In this document: positions 1 through 7,489 of the stretch, piece after piece | Numbering within the stretch: the first letter of the stretch is position 1 | Layout: every line of letters starts with the position of its first letter | DNA from: Dunaliella salina | Taxonomy: Eukaryota > Chlorophyta > Chlorophyceae > Chlamydomonadales > Dunaliellaceae | DNA: 16,732 nucleotides | NCBI GenBank assembly: GCA_002284615.2 | Contig: MU070137.1 | Span: forward strand, 101,909 to 118,640 | Direction: 5' to 3' | Position numbers and translations under genes: made by a program | The notes under the pieces: generated by a model | Databases searched by the model: none | What the model was told of the DNA's origin: nothing | What the model saw: only the letters and a program-made list of their open reading frames with translations

Positions 1-390
1 GCTCTGCCTGGTAAGCTCTACCCGGCAAGCTCTGAGCAAACTCTGAGCAAGCTCTGCCTGGTGGAGAAGCTCTGAGCGACCAGGCTCTGCCTGGTGAGCA
101 AGCTCTGCCTGGTGGAGAAGCTCTGCGTGGCCAGGCTCTGCCTGGTGAGCAAGCTCTGCCTGGTGGAGAAACTCTGCGTGGCCAAGCTCTGTCTGGTGAG
201 CAAGCTCTGCCTGGTGGAGAAGCTCTGCGTGGCCAAGCTCTGCCTGGTGAGCAAGCTCTTCCTGGTGGTCGAGATCTGCATGGCCAGGCTCTACCTGGTG
301 AGCAAATCCTACCTGGCAAGCTCTGCCTGGCAAGCTCTACCTGGCAAATTTTGAGCAAACTCTGAGCAAGCTCTGCCTGGTAAGCACTAG
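1..390. repeat. 51-bp minisatellite built from ~18-bp subunits
   Basis: The motif GTGGAGAAG recurs at 61, 112, 163 and 214, and as a variant at 265, giving an exact 51-bp period. Each unit is itself three related pieces of about 18, 18 and 15 bp based on CTCTGCCTGGT. The edges (1-60 and 315-390) are degenerate subunits. Because 51 is divisible by three, frames on both strands stay open and read as a 17-residue repeat. I regard these as by-products of the repeat and not as genes. The array is cut by the left edge of the window. Confidence 0.93.
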
Positions 391-469
391 ATGGCTAGTA
401 AATACGAGCTGCCTGGTAAGCACGAGCTGGCTAGAGAGCACATGCTAGAATGGCGCCGTGCAGACATGA

Positions 470-535
470 GCACATTCAGAGGGAGCCCTGAATGTGCAGA
501 CGCTGAGCTGATCATGAGAATCTGTGCACATTCAG
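470..535. repeat. Short hairpin with a third copy of its arm
   Basis: GCACATTCAG at 470-479 and its exact reverse complement at 488-497 form a 10-bp stem with an 8-nt loop. The same 10-mer recurs in direct orientation at 526-535. No gene context is recognised around it. Confidence 0.6.
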
Positions 536-589
536 TCCTTTTCTTGATGCTATGGAGGGCAATGGGGACAGTCAGCGCACCTGCAGGGT

Positions 590-690
590 AGTGTGGGAGG
601 GAAACAAAAGGAAAGTCTGCGCAGGCCAGGGGCTGCATGCAATAAGGAAAGGTTCCTTAAAAGGAGCTTGCAAGCTGGCAGGGGCTTCAC
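590..690 (-). mobile_element. LINE 3'-tail-like fragment
   Basis: Read on the minus strand, this stretch resembles the 3' untranslated end of LINE copy A (5003-5100). Both run from GGTGA(A/G)GCC(C/T)CT through a ...TGCA(C/T)GC... block and a GC(G/A)(C/T)AGACTTT(T/C)C tail into a pyrimidine run. No coding part of the element is visible here. The match is by eye and imperfect, so it may be an old solo tail or a shared small repeat. Confidence 0.4.
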
Positions 691-1079
691 CAACTTGGTT
701 TGAAAGAGTGGCCCTCAAATCCATGCTAAAGGCGCAGTGGGGGAGAGCAGTGGGGGAAGTGCAGAAACAGCTCAGAGGGCAATTGTGCTCATCAAAATGG
801 ATGCTCCTAGCAGCTTTGTACAATAATCAAAGCTGTTTTTGAGCATTTAAGCAGGTGTTTTTGATTGAACCCCATGGCCACCACATGGGGTATTTATTGC
901 CACCTGGCCCAGCATGACCTACACATTTCTGAGCAAATCTCCTGACAGAATATTAACTCCTATCCTTCAACCTCATTACTCCTGTTCAATCTAGACGCAA
1001 CTCTAGGCACCCTGATTCTACCCTGCCACTCCTTGCCCCTCTGATTCTAATCGATCACCACCTTTCCCCTTGCATTGTG
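691..1079. other. No gene recognised
   Basis: I see no convincing gene in this stretch. It contains a small perfect hairpin, ACCCCATG at 869-876 against CATGGGGT at 884-891. A pyrimidine-rich stretch at about 955-1070 precedes LINE copy D and does not itself translate into recognisable LINE sequence. Confidence 0.5.
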
Positions 1080-1397
1080 ATGCAAGTAGCAAAGGTTTGG
1101 GAAGCTGCAAAACAGCTCTGGCCAGGCAACCTCCTGGGTGGGGCTATCTGCACTGCCCACTCCCTTGATTTATTCAGAAAGCTAGGCACTGACCCACAGA
1201 GATCCACCAAACATGCAGGAAATCTCCATGCCTGCTCCGTAAAATGTGCATACAACCTTACCACAAACTTGCGCCAACTAGACGTGCTCTTCAAAACAAA
1301 GGAACATCACAATCATGGTGCCCTGGAGCAACGTGCTGCCAGGAGCCCCCATGTCCTGGTGAGGGAGGTTCAAGGCTTCCTGAGCCTGTGTGTCTAG
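1080..1397 (+). pseudogene. LINE copy D: C-terminal domain remnant
   Basis: The frame starting at 1080 runs open to a TAG at 1395-1397. From about 1131 to 1259 it reads GGAICTAHSLDLFRKLG followed by a QR..KHA..LHACSVKCAYNL pattern. This aligns residue for residue with GGTIYTEHTLKQFKQLG and QRAMKLAQQLHTHSVQYAHKL of copies B and C. It is therefore the same conserved C-terminal domain of the LINE family, more diverged than the other copies. The zinc finger and endonuclease parts are absent, so the copy is 5'-truncated or badly decayed upstream. The usual SNPPDP ending is not seen. The domain's function is unknown to me. A related tail follows at 1374-1540. Confidence 0.72.
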
Positions 1398-1540
1398 ATC
1401 GTAGATAGTAGACCTACGTTACCTGCTTGATGTAGGGAGACGTAGATCTATGTTACCTACCTCACGGCTTCCTGAGCCTGTGTGTCTAGACACACGTAGA
1501 TCTACGTTTCCTACTTGATGTAGGAAGACTTTTCTCTGCC
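1374..1540 (+). repeat. 92-bp tandem duplication in the tail of LINE copy D
   Basis: GGCTTCCTGAGCCTGTGTGT begins at 1374 and again at 1466, a 92-bp period, each time followed by a CTTGATGTAGG(G/A)AGAC block. The second unit ends TTGATGTAGGAAGACTTTTC then TCTGCCTA. That matches the 3' ends of copies B and C (TTGATGTA..GAGAGTTTCTCTGCCTA), so this is the LINE 3' untranslated region with an internal duplication. Confidence 0.65.
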
Positions 1541-2848
1541 TAAATGATATTCTCTTTTGCTTTTCTTAGGTGCAGCACAATTACAAGGCAAACATCTCAC
1601 TCTGGGATGCGCAGCAATGATCCAGGCATCTTGCTTTCTATCTTCAACCTTTTGCAAGTCCATGCCCTCTTGCGATCAAATGTGCAGGTGGACACGAGAT
1701 GAGGATGGCAGGCTCAAGAAACTCAGCGGCGACTCCAAGAAAGAAGGAGCGGATGAAGGGCGTCAATCAGGAGGCTTGGGCAGGTGAGCATCGTCATCAA
1801 AGGAATTGTGCTTTGCTTTTTCTGGCCAATTTTATGTTCATGTAGCAGGGCCCATGGGAAATGCTTTCTCCCATGAGGGAACAGTCAGACAACATACAAA
1901 CGGACAAACAAGCATTTCGCTCGTGCCACAATGGATTAAACTGTTAAGGAGGGGGATTTTGAGGAAGTGGGAAGGTGAGAAGAATGAGACATTAGTTGCA
2001 AGCTTGCTGACATCAAAACGCTTCCATGATCACTTGCTGGAGCTCTGCCAATACCAGCATGCATGAAGTAAACTTGTGCACTTATTTGGATCACTCCCTT
2101 ATATTTCAAAGGTTCTGCAGTGCTTTCAGCACACTTGGACTTTTTTGGGGGCATGGTTGAATGAATTGCTTCGGGTGCATGCCAGTGGTTGAACAAATTG
2201 CCACCTCAAATAAATAATACAAATGATAGCATATGTAAAGCTATAGGTATTGTAGAAGTTGGATAAAGGCAGCCAGATGCAAGAGCAGGGGCACCATCCT
2301 GCCAGAACTGAGTAGAGGACAGCCCACACTCTCAAGAACAGGTCGACTTGGCTTACCAGAGCTTGTTTTTCAGCAGTTTGTTTGAAAAGCAGAAAAAAGG
2401 ATTGCTACTACACACTAGTCCTTTTACACAAATTTACTTGTTACAATCTGCTTCCCTGGAAGACGCCACTGGCCTTTTTTTTCCAGATGGGTGCACAAGT
2501 TTACTTCATGCATGCTCCCCAGTCGTCGGTGTAGGGGCTGCACATACCTAGATGCTTCAATTTTTCAAAGGGGTCCCCTGACCCCTTGTGTCAGGAGCCC
2601 AGGAAAAGTTTTAGGTTAGAATCGCAAGGTTGGCTTGGGGATTTTGTTGGGGCCCTTGAGTGGGGATTTCAATCCTCTCCTTGATGCATGCGGCCTAACA
2701 GCAAGCTTAGTTCTTTCCTTGTTTCTTCTTTCCTTTTTGGCAGTTCTCCAATTAAATGATCATGGGGGCGCAATTTATACCATGCAACTGATGTCAGCCC
2801 CCCCCCCCCCCTTTTCCCACTTTTCTTTTCTGAAACGGTAATTAACAG
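1541..2848. other. No gene recognised; weak exon-like stretch and a C tract
   Basis: 1570-1782 has an acceptor-like TTTTCTTAG before it and a donor-like CAG/GTGAGC after it. One frame stays open across it, but the translation resembles nothing I recognise. 1806-2066 is another open frame with no recognised domain. A 14-nt run of C lies at 2798-2811. An interstitial pyrimidine stretch at 2708-2744 ends in GGCAG. I assign no product in this interval. Confidence 0.4.
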
Positions 2849-2969
2849 GTGGCTGCGCACATTGAGCGGTGGAAGAGGCAGCAGTGGTGGAAGTCCACAG
2901 GACAGCAGGGGCAGGGCGGAGACAAGGGGTCCCTTGGCCGCTGATGCTGAGGAGGAGAAGCAGGACGAG
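2849..2969 (+). other. Candidate internal exon of an unknown gene
   Basis: The segment is preceded by an acceptor-like AATTAACAG ending at 2848 and followed by a good donor, GAG/GTAAGA, at 2970. After one base, 40 codons (2850-2969) stay open. They read WLRTLSGGRGSSGGSPQDS and then a charged end, AADAEEEKQDE. The composition, GC-rich and low complexity with a Glu-rich tail, is typical of disordered linkers in algal proteins. No domain is recognisable and no partner exon was identified. The opposite strand is also open here, so frame openness alone is weak evidence. Confidence 0.25.
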
Positions 2970-3404
2970 GTAAGATCTAGAGTTGGTCTCACCTCAGAGG
3001 TACAGTGGAAGGATATAAGACTTCATCAGTAGGGGGTGCAGGTGGAAAAAATGGTCTCTTGAGGCTCTGACAGTGTCTGCATTGCAAGGAGGGTGTAAGC
3101 ATGAAGAAAAAAAGGAAAAAGAAAGAAAGAAAGAAAGAAACATTTGCGCTTGCTGTTTGCCGTTTGCAGTGTGCATTAAGGAAAGGGCCTCAGAGGCTCC
3201 CATTGATCCAAACCAAAGTGTGTGCATGAAAAGTCCGTGAGGTCACATGCATCCGTAAAACATCATGGAATAAGAGTTTCCACTGCAGAACTTTCAGTTA
3301 AAGGTATGCTGCTTGTTCGGACTCCCTCTGGCTTGACTGACAAATCCGGTGATAGGCGACGGCATCTCAAGAAAGAGCTCTTTCAAGCTGTGAGGCAGGT
3401 TGTT
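2970..3404. other. No gene recognised; purine microsatellite
   Basis: A purine-only tract of As and Gs spans 3103-3140 and ends in about six GAAA units (3117-3140). The rest of the interval shows no recognisable coding sequence. Confidence 0.6.
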
Positions 3405-3870
3405 ACGTCATATTATCATTATTTCTAGATTGCTGCAGTACACTGGATTACTGCAGCAATCTATCAATTGCTTAGTTTGGTCAGTTGTCCTGGCTATTTA
3501 CCAAGCTCTAGAGGGGCTGGCAGAGCCAGTTATTGAGAAGTGGATGGTTTAAGGTGCAGGGGCTAGGTTACCGTAGCATGAAGGTTGGGACTGCTGTTTC
3601 CAGCAAGCTCTAGGGGAAGTGATTCTGTGTTGGTTCAGCTGCTCTCCCTATCAGGAGCAGCGCAGAGGATTTCTTACACATAAATCATAATCCCTACGGT
3701 TGTTTGCTTGCCTGCCCCGCTTTCCCCAAAGCTCAGACAGCTCTACTCAGCCATCAATTGCAAGGTATTTGAGTACGTCCAATATCTATCAGGGACAAGT
3801 GCAAAGGGGGGTTAGTGCCGTGTGCTGCCAGGTCAGTGAAATGTACATGACAGTGATCCCGCATGACAAG
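3405..3870. repeat. Duplicated segment, left copy (modules a, inverted b, c)
   Basis: Three blocks recur near 10.2-11.6 kb. Module a (3405-3540) matches 10213-10327 in the same orientation and ends in AGCCAGTTATTGAGAAG in both places. Module b (3546-3799) matches the reverse complement of 10333-10580 over about 250 bp. Module c (3807-3866) matches 11496-11556 directly, sharing CAGGTCAGTGAAATGTAC. On the plus strand module a reads LAEPVIEK in both copies. In the right copy this frame continues into SLIDIGRTHVKCD-stop. In the left copy SLIDIGRT is found on the minus strand because module b is flipped. The native function is unrecognised. It could be a duplicated gene end or another mobile element. 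Confidence 0.7.
3427..3462. repeat. Perfect 14-bp inverted repeat
   Basis: AGATTGCTGCAGTA at 3427-3440 is followed, after 8 nt, by its exact reverse complement at 3449-3462. The right-hand duplicate at about 10235 has only the first arm, so the second arm looks like an insertion specific to the left copy. Confidence 0.8.
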
Positions 3871-4825
3871 GCCAGAGTAGGAGACTGTGCTGTTCAGATT
3901 TCCTTCAACGGTGGCTGTGCAGCTTTCATGCTCCAGCAATGCCGCTTTCCTCCCTGGGACCTCACGCCGGGTGTATTTGTGTACAAATCTTTTTCTCGAA
4001 TTCCCAGGCTGCTGCAGAGGCAATTTTTCACCTCACTTTGGGGCACAGAAATTGGCATTACTTTTGGAAGAGGTTTGCCTTTTGGGTGTTACCGGGAGCA
4101 GAAGGCACAGATGGGCAGGAGGGGTGCAAAGTGTTCCCAAGCCCCGCACAGTGGTCTGGTCTTGCCCATGGTGTGGCTAGGTCAGGTTTGGCTGTCTTCA
4201 ATATAGTTCATTTGAGGCACGTCTTGGACAGGCTGCGCTCAGCATCATGTCTGTTACACGAAAGCCCACACGTCACAGCAGGAGATAACCAAGATAGTCG
4301 TTCCTCAACACAGCTTTTGGAATGATGATGTGATCAGTCTTGCTTGATGTGCACGCAGGCAAGGACAAAGCCCTCCATTCCAGCTCAATCAAGGGCTCTG
4401 CAGAACCATGGGTCTCTCCGCGAGCAGCAGCCTACAGGACATTTGCAACGGGGTGGAGCGGCTGATTCTGGGAGAAGATAAATAAGGCTTCTGCACGTCA
4501 CAGTGTCAGGTTGTGATTCAAGTTGCAGATTCCATTCAGAAATTCTCAGAGCTGGTCAAAGTGCCCCCCCCAAATGGGCATGTCTTTCACTTGCTCCCAT
4601 TGCATGTGCTTCTCAACCTTGCACAAGCTTGTTGCAAAAATGTTTCTTGCAGTGAAGTTTAATCATCCAAGATTTTAGCTCGCACGTTTAGTCAGCTGCC
4701 CTGCTTTTTGACCATTTGAACTGCATTCTGAACTAGCTGCAGCACTGATTTCTGCAATTTCCCAAAGGGGGGCAGCTGGCCGGTTTGCCAGACATGTTCT
4801 TTCCCAACTTTTTTTTTTATTAAAT
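3871..4825. other. No gene confidently recognised
   Basis: One plus-strand frame at about 3990-4325 is open and reads protein-like (for example NWHYFWKRFAFWVLPG), but it matches no family I know. At 4356 an acceptor-like GTGCACGCAG precedes an open stretch that ends LSASSSLQDICNGVERLI...GEDK-stop at about 4485. This could be a terminal exon, but it has no identifiable partner. A C8 run occurs at about 4563-4570. I do not assign products. Confidence 0.35.
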
Positions 4826-4995
4826 CTGACCGTGCCCACCATTTTTATTCTATAAAATATCATGTTCACCAAAAATTTATGACTATTGGAGGTTCCCAGA
4901 TCATTCTCCTGGCCCCAGATCACCCCAAAACGGCCCACAGCTCCACCCTTGGGCCATTTGTCACCCCAAAAAATATTTTCAATAACCCTAATATG
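4826..4995 (+). repeat. Inverted repeat X, left copy
   Basis: This matches the reverse complement of 8300-8474 over roughly 170 bp. Shared blocks include ATTCTATAAAATATCATGTT, then CACC, ATTGGAGG, CCCAGATCATT and CAGATCACCCCAAA. The two copies face each other and bracket LINE copy A plus the foldback element. X also has an internal hairpin, AAACGGCCCA against TGGGCCATTT. It may be a small non-autonomous element present twice, or the terminal inverted repeats of a ~3.65-kb unit. No clear target-site duplication was found. Confidence 0.8.
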
Positions 4996-5002
4996 ATATG
5001 CT

Positions 5003-5156
5003 AACATCCTGAAAAGGAAAGGAAAGAAAAGAAAAGTCTACGCAAGCCAAAGACCGCGTGCACTAAGGGAAGAACCCCTAATAAAGTTAGAGGCCTCACC
5101 AGGGGGCCCTCTACTCAAACTAGACAAAATTACCTAGGAGAAAGCAGGAGACAAAA
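5003..5156 (-). mobile_element. 3' untranslated region of LINE A
   Basis: After the TAG, the minus strand runs through GGTGAGGCCTCT and GCGTAGAC into a C/T-only tract and ends TTTTCAGG. The GTAG-plus-pyrimidine ending is shared with copy B. No poly(A) tail is present. Confidence 0.6.
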
Positions 5157-5722
5157 CTAATGGGGATCCGGAGGATTGCTTGCCATGCCCCTGAGCGCTC
5201 GGACTCCCCTTCTTCCATCCTCAGCCGCCCCTGTGCGCCCAGCAAACCCCCTCCCAGATGCCCCCTGAAAGCAAAGGGCATGTCTAGTGTTGATGATGGT
5301 GGATAATCTCTTGATGGCATGGTCCCTCAGCTGGGATGCTAGCAATTTAGCTTTTTGTTTGGTCAGGCCCAGATTTATAAGAGGTGTAATTGTATAATCG
5401 TTGTAAATCGTGCCACCCACACCAATTAAGATGGTATGCAAAGTCACTTTGTTATTCCTGATTGGGTTTCTTAAGCTGCTTGTCTTAAGTCTGTTCATGA
5501 TGTGGGAATGTTGAGCCTGCGCACGTTCTAAAGTGATGAAGGGATTTGTGTCAGGGCATAATTTGAGTTCATGGAGGTGGATGTCTCTATCTTGTGGGGG
5601 GATCTTGGAAGGATCAAGGTGGGCTTGTCTGCCTGGGATAGGGCGCACAAATAGAGCATCAGGGCAGCTTTGGTGCCGTGCAGGTGAGGCAGTACCATTG
5701 GGAAAACCCAGTCTGGAATAGC
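5157..5722 (-). pseudogene. PD-(D/E)xK endonuclease motif and C-terminal domain of LINE A
   Basis: An open stretch reads CPDALFVRP (PD at 5663-5658), then 29 residues, then HELKLC (Glu 5570-5568, Lys 5564-5562). That is the PD-x(n)-ExK signature of restriction-like endonucleases, which nick the target to prime reverse transcription. Downstream is TLERAQAQH, then a C-terminal domain, ILIGVGGTIYNDYT followed by LGLTKQKAKLLASQL (from about 5435), shared with copies B, C and D. The frame ends SNPPDPH-TAG at 5159-5157, and the same terminal sequence occurs in B and C. That shared ending supports the stop. A ~25-residue Gly/Arg-rich insert before the terminus (...GASGRGFAGRTG...) has no counterpart in B. 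Confidence 0.75.
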
Positions 5723-5965
5723 TCAAGAGATGTTTTCAGGGACTTGTATGCCTTGATTCTGAAGTCTGTCATGATTGCAGCCATCCATGCTAATGAGGGA
5801 TGAGCCATATCGGCCTTTACTTAGGGCTTCTACAAAGAGACTAAGGGCCGCATTGTGTCTGTTGGCGTGCATCCCATTCATTGTTGGGTTGGTGCACCTA
5901 AGCAGAACGTGATAAATGTCGTCTGTATTTGCACAGAGCGGGCATCTATCAGAACTGGAAAAAGT
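5723..5965 (-). pseudogene. CCHC zinc finger with RHN motif of LINE A
   Basis: CPLC...H....C fits C-x2-C-x7-H-x4-C (5944-5894) and is followed by ANRHNAALSLFVEAL (RHN at 5860-5852). This finger-plus-RHN pair is the hallmark found just before the restriction-like endonuclease in R2-type LINEs, where it helps bind target DNA (family knowledge). The frame ends at TGA 5725-5723. The following endonuclease is in another frame, so there is a second frameshift near 5726. Copy B has the counterpart CPLPGC...CQN, with the His and RHN degraded. Confidence 0.82.
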
Positions 5966-6314
5966 TGAAGTTGGAGGCATGACTCTGTGTGTACAGTGTA
6001 TCCGTTCGATACTTCATAAGATTTACTTGTTGTTTAAGGGTAATCTTTGGATTTCTCCAGGAGGAGTTGCTAATCTCCTTGTTTGCAAGTTGAGATATTG
6101 GGCTGTGAGCATCAGTGCTTGCATGTGTGGTGGGTGGTGTGGCATTGCTAAGCTTCTGCCATCTCTGGTAGTGGTAGCCAGAGGTGTTAGCAGAGCCAAG
6201 TTTGTGTTTTTTGTGCATGTGTGTTTTAAGTTTGTCGCTGAGGTTGGTGAGATAGTGTATCGGGTAAGTGTTGGAGCGGTGCATGCCATCAATTTGTGTG
6301 GAAGAAGTCTTCAA
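5949..6314 (-). pseudogene. Linker region between RNase H and zinc finger of LINE A
   Basis: The RNase H frame continues as KLKTHMHKKHKLG, SGYHYQRWQKL and NLMKYRTDTLYTQSHA, with no shift until a TGA at 5951-5949. The same block occurs in copy B as ILQYRIGTLYNQRHAVRFK (about 9565-9510), so it is a conserved part of the protein and not spacer. An extra T in the TTTTT run of AACTTTTTCC (about 5960) appears to have shifted the frame. Skipping one T leads directly into SSDRCPLC of the zinc finger. The function of this block is unknown. It is Lys/His-rich and may bind nucleic acid (inference). Confidence 0.7.
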
Positions 6315-6977
6315 TGAAAGCCAATAAAAATTGTAGAAAGGGTACCTGGCATCTAATAGTGCAATGTCAATGGTGTGAGAGAGGGCTGCGGTGCGAGCGC
6401 AAGCGTCAGCCCCCTCATTTCCTATGATGCCAGAGTGGGCTTTGACTTAATAAAAATGTTTAGGGCGAGGGGAATGTTCTAATATGGTTGATATTGCATG
6501 GATGAGCTCTGCATGTAGGTGATACCTCATGCACATGGGATGAAGGGTTTGATTAGAAATTTGAAAGAGGGAGGATGCACTGTCAGTGGCAATTTCAGTT
6601 TGCTCGTGCTGAAGTGCCACAAGGATACCCACGAGTTCTGCTCTAGTGATGGTATTGGTAGGCCCATGGCCATTTGGTTTTATGTGCAGTTGCAAGTGTT
6701 GGGAGGGTGGAGCTGTGTCCCTTCCCGGTTTGTAAACACCTGAGCCAGAAAGTGGTGGGGAGTCGTCATCTTTGTGCTTAATAACACTGCCGTCAGTGTA
6801 GGTGATTTCCCTCCAGTCCTTGACTTTAGGTGTGAACATTTTTTTGTAGTTGTCAGGGACGAAGGCTGTCCTTGCCTGAGGGCACTTGCGTGAGCAACTA
6901 TGAATGTCAGGGGGGAGCGATTGGAATTTCTGCTTCCAAGTGTTTGATGCAAGGTTTTGGTGGGCACGCATTGGCAC
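6315..6977 (-). pseudogene. RNase H domain of LINE A
   Basis: The catalytic set of an RNase HI fold is visible in order: Asp in YTDGSV (6794-6792), Glu in TRAELVGIL (6638-6636), Asp in IATDSASSL (6584-6582), then His in VKAHSG (6437-6435) and the final Asp in GNEGADACARTA (6407-6405). A single in-frame TAA (6449-6447) lies just before VKAHSG. Otherwise the frame is intact from 6977 to 6315 and continues without a shift from the methyltransferase-like segment upstream, where a stop lies at 7001-6999. In LINEs this domain removes the RNA strand after reverse transcription, and it normally follows the reverse transcriptase. Here the reverse transcriptase is missing through 5' truncation or lies outside the window. 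Confidence 0.9.
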
Positions 6978-7034
6978 GGCAGGATTTGAAGGAAGGATCT
7001 AAGGGTAGCCAACAAGCTTCTGGAGCACCTTGTT

Positions 7035-7487
7035 TTATATCTTGTTGGAGGAATCAAACTGGAACCAATCTTTGTTTGTGCTATCTAGCATTACTCTGGC
7101 ATTAAGATTCCACACAACAATGAGTTGCATAGGATAGGAAGGTGGTGTAGGATTGGGTATGGTATGAAACCAGTGTTGTGGTGCCTGGAATTGGATTTTT
7201 CTTGCAGGGAATTTAACAAGCACTTTTGCAACATCTGGGTATTGTTTGAGCCAGCTCATATACGCGTTGCACCTGAAGCCTCTTCAGTGGGGCAGGATCA
7301 CGAAGGTGGCGACTGGATCTGTGCTTTGGAGGGAGGAGTGCACTGTGTGGCGCAGGAGTTTAAACATTATTTCATCATCATGTGGGGGATGGCAGAAGGA
7401 GAAGCCAGTGTAGCGCACAGAGAGGGCGTCTGTGTGCGCCCCAAAGACTTGGTCTCGGTAGTTTGTACAAAAATAGGTGTCAACATC
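7035..7487 (-). pseudogene. Adenine-methyltransferase-like segment of LINE A
   Basis: The frame from 7487 reads DVDTYFCTNYRDQVFGAH, then FSFCHPPHDDEIM (HPPH at 7391-7380), a helix-like stretch, and ATFVILPH. An in-frame TGA (7286-7284) sits where a Trp is expected. It then continues RGFRCNAYMSWLKQYPD and ends ...YPMQLIVVWN. The arrangement of xPPx followed by D/E-rich residues, then a hydrophobic strand ending P-x-W, then a hydrophobic strand ending in N, resembles the C-terminal half of PCIF1-like N6-adenine methyltransferases (NPPF...F-x-P-E-W...LQN). The catalytic motif here is HPPH instead of NPPF, and the SAM-binding N-terminal half is missing. Another Rossmann-type methyltransferase is possible. 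Assignment is by pattern only. Confidence 0.45.
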
Positions 7488-7489
7488 CT

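Larger units (their letters stand above)
5003..7487 (-). mobile_element. LINE copy A: 5'-truncated, restriction-like-endonuclease type
   Basis: This is the longest retroelement remnant. Read 5' to 3' on the minus strand it holds a methyltransferase-like segment, RNase H, a linker, a CCHC zinc finger with RHN, a PD-(D/E)xK motif, a conserved C-terminal domain, and a 3' untranslated region ending in a polypyrimidine run. From 7487 to about 5965 all the recognisable sequence is in one frame, broken by stops at 7284-7286, 7035-7037, 6999-7001 and 6447-6449. Frameshifts then occur near 5960 and 5726. The CCHC-then-endonuclease order is that of restriction-like-endonuclease LINEs such as R2. RNase H together with this tail recalls the Dualen/RandI elements of Chlamydomonas (family knowledge; membership not tested). 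No reverse transcriptase is in the window. The 5' break coincides with the foldback element. Confidence 0.85.

Noticed and set aside
94..354. Open frames on both strands in the 51-bp array as a repetitive protein
   Set aside because: The unit length is a multiple of three, so open frames are expected on both strands. No start context, splice sites or recognisable domain.
1677..1790. RWTRDEDGRLKKL as the start of a Myb/SANT repeat
   Set aside because: Only the first tryptophan block resembles Myb. The rest turns into a Ser/Gly/Glu-rich stretch with no further spaced tryptophans.
5533..5721. Plus-strand open frame opposite the LINE A endonuclease
   Set aside because: It is a shadow of the minus-strand coding remnant, which has clear homologues in copies B and C.
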